The notes under the pieces: model-generated | Told to the model about the DNA's origin: nothing | Database searches by the model: none | Seen by the model: the letters and a program-made list of their open reading frames with translations, nothing else | Made by a program: the position numbers and the translations under genes | Part shown: positions 1-5,715 of the stretch, in pieces | Layout: each line of letters opens with the position of its first letter | How positions within the stretch are numbered: position 1 is the stretch's first letter | Assembly: GCA_024650095.1 (NCBI GenBank) | Contig: JANKMV010000014.1 | Coordinates: 1-9,106 of the forward strand | Source of the DNA: Bacillota bacterium | GTDB lineage: Bacteria; Bacillota; Dethiobacteria; Dethiobacterales; Dethiobacteraceae | DNA length: 9,106 nt | Reading direction: 5' to 3'

Positions 1-155
1 CGACTTATTAATAAAGGACCTAGACTTGGAAAGAAAGCATACAGTTTAGCTTTGTACTACTGCCATCTTATCCTTAAAGAAACCTAGCCTTAAAGGTTTA
101 GATGGGCTCAAGCTACTTTTCTCTGATTACCTGCAATATAACAATCTTGCATAAA

Positions 156-184
156 ATACTAACATAGCAAAGAATCCTTGTCAA
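156..184 (-). promoter_or_regulatory. Strong predicted promoter reading out of the left edge
   Basis: The minus strand carries a perfect -35 TTGACA (184-179), an exact 17-base spacer and the -10 TAGTAT (161-156; 4 of 6 to consensus). A TGT triplet immediately upstream of the -10 creates an extended -10. Transcription would begin near 149 and leave the window at position 1. It is downstream of the glmS terminator, so it should serve a separate minus-strand gene beyond the window. Confidence 0.65.
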
Positions 185-210
185 GACAATGCAAGCAGTA
201 GTACAGCTGA

Positions 211-220
211 CATAGCTATG
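211..220. repeat. Perfect 10-bp palindrome
   Basis: CATAGCTATG is self-complementary and sits 26 bp upstream of the -35 box at 184-179. It could be a regulator binding site for the promoter beside it, or chance. No function is assigned. Confidence 0.3.
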
Positions 221-244
221 GAGTGCTCTTGCTGCAATTCAATC

Positions 245-258
245 TTCAAATATTTGAA
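245..258. repeat. Perfect 14-bp palindrome
   Basis: TTCAAATATTTGAA reads the same on both strands. It lies just beyond the glmS terminator U-tract and about 60 bp upstream of the -35 box of the leftmost minus-strand promoter. The form recalls operators of winged-helix repressors such as ArsR/SmtB proteins, but it is AT-rich and no regulator gene is present here, so the role is only a suggestion. Confidence 0.4.
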
Positions 259-260
259 AC

Positions 261-316
261 AAAAAAGGCTGCCACTTAACGAATTATTTCAACTCGTTTT
301 GCAACAGCCTCTTTTT
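261..316 (-). terminator. Strong intrinsic terminator after glmS, apparently bidirectional
   Basis: On the minus strand, AGGCTG (310-305) pairs with CAGCCT (271-266), extended by G-U and G-C pairs. An internal A/A loop follows, then an inner eight-pair stem AACGAGTT/AATTCGTT (one G-U pair) with a GAAAT loop. Six U residues (266-261) come directly after the stem, a classic Rho-independent terminator about 65 bases past the glmS stop. On the plus strand the same stem is followed by CTTTTTGCTATTTTTT (311-326), so it could also stop transcription arriving from the left. Confidence 0.88.
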
Positions 317-374
317 GCTATTTTTTATACGACTCTATTGTCTTACTACATATGGTGTATATAATAGTTCAACC

Positions 375-2201
375 TTATTCCACCGTTACCGATTTAGCCA
401 AATTTCGTGGTTTATCCACATCGCACCCACGGCTGACGGAGGCATAATAAGCAATGAGCTGGAGGGGGATAACGGTAAGCACGGGAGTTAGGAGTGGTAG
501 GGTGGCTGGGATTTCCAAAACGGCATCCACCTCTTTTTTCGTTTCTTCGTCACCCTCGGTGGTAATGGCCAATACATACGCGTCGCGAGCTTTAACTTCT
601 TTAATATTGCTCCACATTTTTTCATGTAGTTCAGGTTGCGTTGCTAGGGCAATGACAGGGATGTCTGCTACGATTAGCGCTAAGGTGCCGTGTTTCAACT
701 CACCCGCTGGATAGGCTTCTGCATGGATGTAAGAAATTTCTTTTAGTTTAAGCGAGCCTTCAAGCGCTACGGCGTAATCAAGACCGCGGCCAATGAAGAA
801 TGTATCATTCCACACGCTCAGCCGCTGTGTAAATTCTTTTAAAGCTTCTGTTTTATGCATAATGCTATCGACGTCTGCCGGCAGGTTTTTCATGGCATCT
901 GTGATGGTGATAATCTCCTCATGGCTTATGAGTTGACTGGTCTGACCTAATTGTAGCGCCAGGAGGTAGAGGACAATTAATTGAGTAGTATACGCTTTGG
1001 TGGAGGCCACCGCTATTTCTGGACCCGCCCATGTTAAGATGACATGATCCGCTTCACGGGAGACGGTACTACCCACCACATTGGTAATGGCCACAACATG
1101 ACTACCCTTTGCTTTGGCTAGACGCATGGCAGCGAGAGTATCCGCTGTTTCACCCGATTGACTAATAACAATGACAAGGGTATCAGCTCCTATGAGTGGA
1201 TCTCGATAACGGAATTCGGAGGCAACATCTACTTCTACTGGCAAACGTAGCAGCTTTTCAAAGACATATTTGCCCACAAGGCCAGCATGGTAGGCCGTTC
1301 CACAAGCAACCACCACCACTTTACGCAGTTTCTTAATCTGCTCCTGGTTTAAATTTATTTCTGGGATATTTACTAGTCCATCAGCGGTGATGCGACCACG
1401 GAGAGTCTCCCTGATGGCTTTGGGTTGTTCATAAATTTCTTTGAGCATAAAATGCTCGTAGCCTTCCTTTTCCGCAGAGATTGCATCCCACTCTACATAG
1501 AAAATAATTTTTTCCACAGGGTTACAGTGACAATCTTCCACCACAACACTCTCACGAGTGACTTCTGCCAGTTCACCATCTTCAAGAATAAGGGTGTTAC
1601 GGGTATACTTAAGTAGAGCTGGAATATCAGAAGCAATAAAGTTCTCGCCAACACCTAAACCAATCACTAAAGGACTGTCTTTACGAGCACAGATAAGACG
1701 ATGAGGATCTTTTTCACTCATCACCACAAGACCATACGAACCTTTAACTTTCTCCAGTACACATCGCACCGCTTGTTTTAGATCGCCACTATAAAAGTGC
1801 TCCACCAAATGAGCTAACACTTCTGTATCTGTTTCTGATCGAAAACTATGGCCTTCTCGAATAAGCCATGACCGTAATACTTGATAGTTTTCAATAATGC
1901 CGTTATGAATAACGACAAATTGCCCCGTACAATCACTATGGGGATGGGAGTTTAAATCACAGGGACGACCATGGGTGGCCCAACGCGTATGACCAATGCC
2001 AATGGTGCCGTTTGGAACAAATTCTCCCACTTTGTCTTCCAGCTGTTGCAGACGACCGACAGATTTCATCACTTCTACATGGTCAGAATCTAATAACGCA
2101 ATACCAGCGGAATCATAACCGCGATATTCTAATTTACGTAAACCTTCTATGAGGATGGGGTATGCTTTTTGCGCCCCAATGTAACCAACGATACCGCACA
2201 T
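375..2201 (-). CDS. glmS: Glutamine--fructose-6-phosphate aminotransferase (isomerizing) GlmS
   Basis: GlmS makes glucosamine-6-phosphate from fructose-6-P and glutamine, the committed step of amino-sugar and peptidoglycan precursor synthesis. The protein is 608 residues, the normal length. The N-terminal class II glutaminase begins MCGIVGYIG, where Cys2 becomes the N-terminal nucleophile after Met removal; HTRWATHG (71-78) and HNG (99-101) belong to the same domain. Two SIS sugar-isomerase domains follow, with ACGTAYHAG (299-307), SQSGET (347-352) and STKAYT (400-405) in the first, and GRGLDYAVALEGSLKLKE (471-488) and His504 in ELKHGTLAL in the second. The C-terminus KPRNLAKSVTVE carries the conserved lysine at 603. 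The ATG at 2201 is chosen because the cysteine must follow it and GAGGGG (2216-2211) lies nine bases upstream; the in-frame ATG at 2228 would bury the nucleophile. Expression should be controlled by the ribozyme just upstream. Confidence 0.97.
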   Translation of the reverse strand: MCGIVGYIGAQKAYPILIEGLRKLEYRGYDSAGIALLDSDHVEVMKSVGRLQQLEDKVGEFVPNGTIGIGHTRWATHGRPCDLNSHPHSDCTGQFVVIHNGIIENYQVLRSWLIREGHSFRSETDTEVLAHLVEHFYSGDLKQAVRCVLEKVKGSYGLVVMSEKDPHRLICARKDSPLVIGLGVGENFIASDIPALLKYTRNTLILEDGELAEVTRESVVVEDCHCNPVEKIIFYVEWDAISAEKEGYEHFMLKEIYEQPKAIRETLRGRITADGLVNIPEINLNQEQIKKLRKVVVVACGTAYHAGLVGKYVFEKLLRLPVEVDVASEFRYRDPLIGADTLVIVISQSGETADTLAAMRLAKAKGSHVVAITNVVGSTVSREADHVILTWAGPEIAVASTKAYTTQLIVLYLLALQLGQTSQLISHEEIITITDAMKNLPADVDSIMHKTEALKEFTQRLSVWNDTFFIGRGLDYAVALEGSLKLKEISYIHAEAYPAGELKHGTLALIVADIPVIALATQPELHEKMWSNIKEVKARDAYVLAITTEGDEETKKEVDAVLEIPATLPLLTPVLTVIPLQLIAYYASVSRGCDVDKPRNLAKSVTVE

Positions 2202-2284
2202 AATCTTATTCCCCTCTCTGCCATTCATTTCTTATGCTTATTTTTATAGTTTTCTCACTTATTTAGAAAATACAAATAAACCAT

Positions 2285-2414
2285 GGTGACTTTTTTGTCC
2301 CGACAATTACTTGTCGGTTTTGTGAAGTCCCTTACGGCCGTGGCCCGGCCGGGAGGCATCCGCCGAAATATCGATAACCTCCACCTCGTCAACACGTAGG
2401 ACGTGTTCTGGCGC
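2285..2414 (-). ncRNA. glmS ribozyme (glucosamine-6-phosphate-activated self-cleaving riboswitch)
   Basis: The minus strand of the glmM-glmS spacer contains the conserved blocks of the glmS ribozyme in order: AAGCGCCAGAAC, GTTGACGAGG, TTATCGA, TTCGGCGG and ATGCC. Pairings found by eye are P1, AACACGT with ACGTGTT (2407-2401/2397-2391, three-base loop); GGAGG with CCTCC (2382-2378/2356-2352 region); P3, CGGCCG with CGGCCG (2351-2346/2340-2335); P4.1, GACTT with AAGTC (2329-2325/2292-2288); and P4, CCGACAA with TTGTCGG (2317-2311/2306-2300) closed by a GUAA loop. By family rule cleavage falls just 5' of the GCGCC block, between 2415 and 2414. Glucosamine-6-P, the GlmS product, acts as cofactor for cleavage, and the cut downstream mRNA is degraded, giving feedback control. 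About 80 bases of A/U-rich linker separate it from the glmS start. There is no terminator or clear promoter between glmM and the ribozyme. Confidence 0.95.
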
Positions 2415-2446
2415 TTACTATGCGATTGTAGGCTTACATTCCCCCT

Positions 2447-3790
2447 TTATGCGAGCTCCCTTTTTATCAAATCCGCCATCTCTTGTGCCATTATATGCAA
2501 TTGGTCTTCATTTGGTCCCTCGAGCATGACACGAATTAATGGCTCTGTACCTGAGGCGCGAATCAACAGCCGACCAATTCCTGATAGTTTTGCTTCTGTC
2601 TGAGCGATGGCTTCCTGAATGCGGGGATTTTCTTCCCAGCCGTCACGATTATTCACCAGACAGTTTAGCAGAACCTGCGGATAATGTGTAAATGAAGCCG
2701 CCAACTGAGCAAGCGATTGTTTTTTCTCCGCCATAACAGAGGCAACTTGGAGCGCTGTTAACAAGCCATCCCCGGTGGTATTGTGCTCCAAGAGGATAAC
2801 ATGACCAGATTGTTCACCCCCAAGACAAAAGCCCCCTGCCACCATTTGTTCTAAAACATAACGATCGCCCACTTTCGTGCGCAATAGTTCAAATCCATGC
2901 ACTTGTGCAGCTTTCTCCAGACCCAGGTTACTCATAACAGTGGCAACCAATGTGTTCTGCTTTAGTTGGCCTTTTTCTTTAAGCGATTTGGCTAAAATCA
3001 TCATAATTACATCACCGTCGATGAGCTGTCCATTGCCATCAACAGCAAGCACACGGTCGGCATCACCATCAAAGGTAAAGCCCACGTGGGCATGGTGTTG
3101 CTGCACCATTGCTATCAGCGCAGCAGGATAGGTAGAGCCGCAGTTGTCGTTGATATTAATGCCATCGGGAGAGTCATAAACAGCAATAACCTCCGCCCCT
3201 AGCGCCCTGAAGGCCTTGGGTGCCAGGCGGTGTGCAGCACCGTTAGCACAATCCAAAACAATGCGGAAGCCTTCTAGGTTGATCGCAACGGAGGAGAGGA
3301 CATATTGTAGATAACGTTCACCAGCGGTATTATCCATATGCACGCGTCCAATGGCGTTGGCCTCGGGACGGGGACATGGATCGGTGGTTTGGAAAAACAG
3401 TTCTTCCATTTCTGCTTCAACCTCGTCCGATAATTTAAAACCATCAGCACTAAAAAATTTGATGCCATTATCAGGATACGCGTTATGAGAAGCAGAGATC
3501 ATTACGCCACCACAACCACGTAGCTGCTTTGTTAGGTATGCAACGGCCGGTGTAGAAATTATACCGGTTACATACACATCAACGCCGGCCGATGTGAGGC
3601 CGGCAATTAAAGCGCCTTCCAGCATAGGACCCGAAATACGGGTATCGCGCGCAACTAGAAATGAACGTTGTCCGCTACTTTGTTGTAGTAATATATAAGC
3701 AGCGATGCGGCCAATCTTAAAAGCGACTTCGGGAGTTAACTGGCGATTTGCCACACCGCGAATACCATCAGTACCAAATAGTTTTGCCAT
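2447..3790 (-). CDS. glmM: Phosphoglucosamine mutase GlmM
   Basis: GlmM interconverts glucosamine-6-phosphate and glucosamine-1-phosphate, the second step from fructose-6-P towards UDP-GlcNAc for peptidoglycan. The 447-residue length is standard for the family. Visible in order are the N-terminal FGTDGIRG (5-12), the phosphoserine loop MISASHNAYPDNGIK with catalytic Ser101, the magnesium-binding DGDADR (241-246), the sugar-specificity loop GGEQSGH (324-330) and the phosphate-binding RASGTEPLIR (411-420). All key residues are intact. I chose the ATG at 3790 because GGAGGAG lies five bases before it and MAKLFGTDG is the canonical N-terminus. An upstream in-frame TTG at 3844 is part of the predicted promoter. 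GlmM lies 55 bp after cdaR and is reported to bind and inhibit CdaA in several Bacillota. The enzyme is cytoplasmic and activated by phosphorylation of the serine. Confidence 0.97.
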   Translation of the reverse strand: MAKLFGTDGIRGVANRQLTPEVAFKIGRIAAYILLQQSSGQRSFLVARDTRISGPMLEGALIAGLTSAGVDVYVTGIISTPAVAYLTKQLRGCGGVMISASHNAYPDNGIKFFSADGFKLSDEVEAEMEELFFQTTDPCPRPEANAIGRVHMDNTAGERYLQYVLSSVAINLEGFRIVLDCANGAAHRLAPKAFRALGAEVIAVYDSPDGININDNCGSTYPAALIAMVQQHHAHVGFTFDGDADRVLAVDGNGQLIDGDVIMMILAKSLKEKGQLKQNTLVATVMSNLGLEKAAQVHGFELLRTKVGDRYVLEQMVAGGFCLGGEQSGHVILLEHNTTGDGLLTALQVASVMAEKKQSLAQLAASFTHYPQVLLNCLVNNRDGWEENPRIQEAIAQTEAKLSGIGRLLIRASGTEPLIRVMLEGPNEDQLHIMAQEMADLIKRELA

Positions 3791-3815
3791 TTTGTCTCCT
3801 CCATAAAACCATTTT

Positions 3816-3844
3816 AGTATAGCACATCCATACAGTTTTGACAA
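3816..3844 (-). promoter_or_regulatory. Internal promoter for glmM-glmS
   Basis: Directly after the cdaR stop codon the minus strand has TTGTCA (3844-3839; 5 of 6 to the -35 consensus). A 17-base spacer follows, then TATACT (3821-3816; 5 of 6 to the -10 consensus). A TGC just upstream of the -10 adds an extended -10 element. The predicted start near 3809 leaves a leader of about 20 bases with the glmM ribosome binding site GGAGGAG at 3802-3796. This is the best housekeeping-sigma promoter inside the cluster and would let glmM and glmS be expressed independently of cdaA-cdaR. It is predicted from sequence only. Confidence 0.7.
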
Positions 3845-3845
3845 T

Positions 3846-4778
3846 TTAGTTGTTTGTGATAACGACCTCAGCCTGAATTTGACCCGTAAACAGAACAGCC
3901 ACGCCTTCTGCGTCGTTAAGGGTTAGCGTAACTACAATATTTTCTGTGGCACCCGCAATGTCAACAGCTTCTGTACTAATTTCTGTAATGGTAGCCAGTT
4001 GTTCTGCCGAGCCCTCAATGGTAACGGTTGCAGGATCTAGCAGAATCTGCTGGACCTTGTAGCCTTCAGCGGGGCTTCCCTGTAGCGGAACCTCAACAGG
4101 CACTTCTTTTTGTGGTTGGGCAAATGGAATGAAAACTTCCACCATGCTTGGACTAATCCGGACACCATCTAGAACCTGCCCTCCACTATCCACTGCCTGC
4201 ACAGGAACCATTTGCCGGCGCTCACTATTGGCGCCATCGACATTAACAATAACTCGAATACGATCCACTGCCTTTAGATAAGTACGCGTTCCTTGCACAA
4301 AGACAGAGCTGGGAACTATGCGCGCTTCGCCCATAGAAAAACCGCTAGCAGGTGCCCCCATCACGTCGAGTTCCACAGGCATCTGAGGGGATTCCACTTC
4401 TTCTAGTATTATTACCACTTGTTGGGGATCAAAGGAGAGAACTTTAATACCTGCGGGTACTTCCGCATTTGGGCTAAGCCGGTGCTGCCCCACACCTAGG
4501 TCACGTAAGTCAACAAACACTTTTAGATTTTGTGGGGTTATACTATTTAATGTATCCGAGCGTCCACTGAGCACAACATCAATTTGCTCTGGGATTTCCA
4601 TCAATTCCAGTTGTTCACCAAGATTCAACCATTCTAATGGGACATTGCGATACGGACGTGTAACCTCAGGGACCTTATCACGTATTAAGTCACCTGTTAC
4701 ATACGTCCAAAGAATAAGTGCCATAAAAAAAGCAATCAGTTTAAGCCCTATATTATTTTTAAGTAATCGTTGCAACAT
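3846..4778 (-). CDS. cdaR: CdaA regulatory protein CdaR (YbbR-domain protein)
   Basis: This 310-residue protein has a short basic N-terminus, one transmembrane helix at about 9-27 (LKLIAFFMALILWTYV) and a large outside region, which is the CdaR/YbbR layout. Three beta-rich YbbR repeats can be aligned by eye, at about 42-127, 134-219 and 224-308. Each starts with a V-P-V/V-P-L-like strand and contains a P-x-x-V/L-x-V-x-(G) segment, such as SSVFVQG and ATVTIEG. CdaR partners CdaA in the membrane and modulates cyclic di-AMP synthesis; positive and negative effects have been described in different species. The ATG at 4778 follows the cdaA stop after one base, and its ribosome binding site GGAGGGGG (4790-4783) lies inside the cdaA end. 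It is shorter than the Bacillus subtilis protein, which I recall as about 480 residues with four repeats, but the reading frame is clean. Confidence 0.93.
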   Translation of the reverse strand: MLQRLLKNNIGLKLIAFFMALILWTYVTGDLIRDKVPEVTRPYRNVPLEWLNLGEQLELMEIPEQIDVVLSGRSDTLNSITPQNLKVFVDLRDLGVGQHRLSPNAEVPAGIKVLSFDPQQVVIILEEVESPQMPVELDVMGAPASGFSMGEARIVPSSVFVQGTRTYLKAVDRIRVIVNVDGANSERRQMVPVQAVDSGGQVLDGVRISPSMVEVFIPFAQPQKEVPVEVPLQGSPAEGYKVQQILLDPATVTIEGSAEQLATITEISTEAVDIAGATENIVVTLTLNDAEGVAVLFTGQIQAEVVITNN

Positions 4779-4779
4779 C

Positions 4780-5589
4780 TTACCCCCTCCACTGCCAGAA
4801 GTTTATGGTGGTCGACGGTGGTTTACAGAGATTAATCAAAATCTGCTTCAACGTTTTATCGTCAAGATAACGCGTCAGTTTACCATTGTTGGTCAAGGAT
4901 ACTACGCCGGTTTCTTCTGAGACAATGATCGAAACAGCATCCGACTGTTCAGATACACCCAATGCGGCTCTGTGTCGCGTGCCTAATTCTTTACTTAAGT
5001 TAGGGTTTTCCGTTAGAGGAAGGTAACAACCGGCAGCCATAATACGATTACCACGAATAATAAGGGCACCATCATGCAATGGACTGCGTGGAATAAAAAT
5101 ATTAATTAAGAGTTCAGCAGAAACACGTCCATCAATGACAATGCCCGTTTCTATTAATTCATTTAAACCCGTCTCTCGTTCCACAATAATTAGTGCACCA
5201 ATTCTTTTTTTTACAAGGACTTGAATTGCTTTGATAATCTCTTCCAACATTAGATCAAAGTCAGCTTCTCCATATAGGTGGCTACTGCGGGTAAAGATTT
5301 TGCCTCGTCCTAGGGTTTCCAGCGCTCGTCGGAGTTCAGGCTGAAAAACGACGGGGATGGCCACAATTCCAAGCGTCATAAGATTTCCCAAAATCCAATC
5401 AAAGGCAGAGAGTTCTAGTTCCCTACTCACAACTGTGGCGATAAGGAGCACTGCGAAGCCCTTAACAAGTTGCTCCGCCCGTGTACCACGAATTAACACA
5501 ATGGCTTTATAGAAAACAAAGGTTACAATGGCAATATCTAGAATACTTCGCCAACTGATGGCGCTGAGTACCTGGAGAAATTGTGTCAT
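4780..5589 (-). CDS. cdaA: Membrane-bound diadenylate cyclase CdaA
   Basis: CdaA (DacA, YbbP) condenses two ATP into cyclic di-AMP, the second messenger that controls potassium and osmolyte uptake and cell-wall homeostasis in Bacillota. The 269-residue length is close to the usual ~273. Three hydrophobic N-terminal segments (about 12-34, 43-58 and 64-83) are followed by the DAC domain. Its two diagnostic motifs are present: DGA at 173-175, within SPLHDGALI, and RHR at 205-207, within GTRHRAALG. A conserved SEETG lies at 224-228. The motifs needed for catalysis are therefore intact. Translation starts at an ATG preceded by GGAGGTGA. The stop codon is separated from the cdaR start by a single base, indicating translational coupling with its regulator. 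The cdaA-cdaR-glmM(-glmS) arrangement is conserved in Bacillota, where CdaA is reported to interact with CdaR and GlmM. Confidence 0.97.
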   Translation of the reverse strand: MTQFLQVLSAISWRSILDIAIVTFVFYKAIVLIRGTRAEQLVKGFAVLLIATVVSRELELSAFDWILGNLMTLGIVAIPVVFQPELRRALETLGRGKIFTRSSHLYGEADFDLMLEEIIKAIQVLVKKRIGALIIVERETGLNELIETGIVIDGRVSAELLINIFIPRSPLHDGALIIRGNRIMAAGCYLPLTENPNLSKELGTRHRAALGVSEQSDAVSIIVSEETGVVSLTNNGKLTRYLDDKTLKQILINLCKPPSTTINFWQWRG

Positions 5590-5593
5590 CTTG

Positions 5594-5601
5594 TCACCTC
5601 C
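5594..5601 (-). promoter_or_regulatory. Ribosome binding site of cdaA
   Basis: The minus strand reads GGAGGTGA, fully complementary to the 16S anti-Shine-Dalgarno core. The GGAGG lies seven bases before the ATG at 5589. This fixes the cdaA start and predicts strong translation. Confidence 0.85.
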
Positions 5602-5715
5602 GTTTGCTAAATACGTTTAAACGCATATAATGTTATCTTTCGCTAAATACCTCTAAAAAACCTGCAATAAACCGTTAACAGTACGTTAAATAAAATTAAA
5701 ATGTACCCGTTAACT
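5602..5715 (-). promoter_or_regulatory. Repeat-rich leader between the symporter gene and cdaA
   Basis: The spacer upstream of cdaA is AT-rich and structured. Read on the minus strand it holds GTATTTAGCGAA (5650-5639) and GTATTTAGCAAA (5614-5603), an 11/12 direct repeat 36 bp apart. It also holds a perfect 10-bp palindrome CGTTTAAACG (5623-5614) abutting the second copy, and three TTAAC-containing elements near 5713, 5688 and 5678. An AT-rich element around 5636-5625 could act as a -10 region, but no good -35 stands at the right distance, so I do not name a promoter. The sequence ends in a near-perfect ribosome binding site at 5601-5594. Function as an operator or promoter region is inference. 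Confidence 0.4.

Larger units (their letters stand above)
1..260. other. Non-coding stretch beyond the glmS terminator
   Basis: No protein gene is supported here on either strand, and no tRNA or known riboswitch pattern was recognised. It contains a promoter, two palindromes and, past the predicted start site, a small minus-strand hairpin AAACCT/AGGTTT (99-94/85-80) followed by AAGGA and a possible six-codon reading frame (66-46, MAVVQS). An 11-bp inverted repeat TGTACTACTGC (53-63) / GCAGTAGTACA (195-205) spans the promoter. The layout suggests the 5' control region of a gene to the left. Confidence 0.5.

Noticed and set aside
1..260. tRNA, known riboswitch or transposase remnant at the left edge
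   Set aside because: No cloverleaf, no T-box, SAM, preQ1, cyclic di-GMP or cyclic di-AMP riboswitch core motif, and no long reading frame could be found on either strand.
338..365. Plus-strand promoter TTGTCT-16-TATAAT pointing into the end of glmS
   Set aside because: It lies in AT-rich DNA and has only a 4 of 6 -35 box. No plus-strand gene follows, and it would only make RNA antisense to glmS. Not supported without transcript data.
2199..2228. Upstream in-frame ATG at 2228 as the glmS start
   Set aside because: It would put nine residues before MCGIVGY and block the N-terminal cysteine nucleophile. The GAGGGG ribosome binding site lies inside that extension and serves the ATG at 2201.
2202..2284. 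Separate glmS promoter between the ribozyme and the start codon
   Set aside because: TATAAA-like and TTGTAT-like hexamers are present, but spacing is about 21 bases in an A/T-rich linker. A promoter here would bypass the ribozyme.
3788..3844. Upstream in-frame TTG at 3844 as the glmM start
   Set aside because: The TTG coincides with the predicted -35 box, and the extension MSKLYG... is not part of the family. GGAGGAG points to the ATG at 3790.
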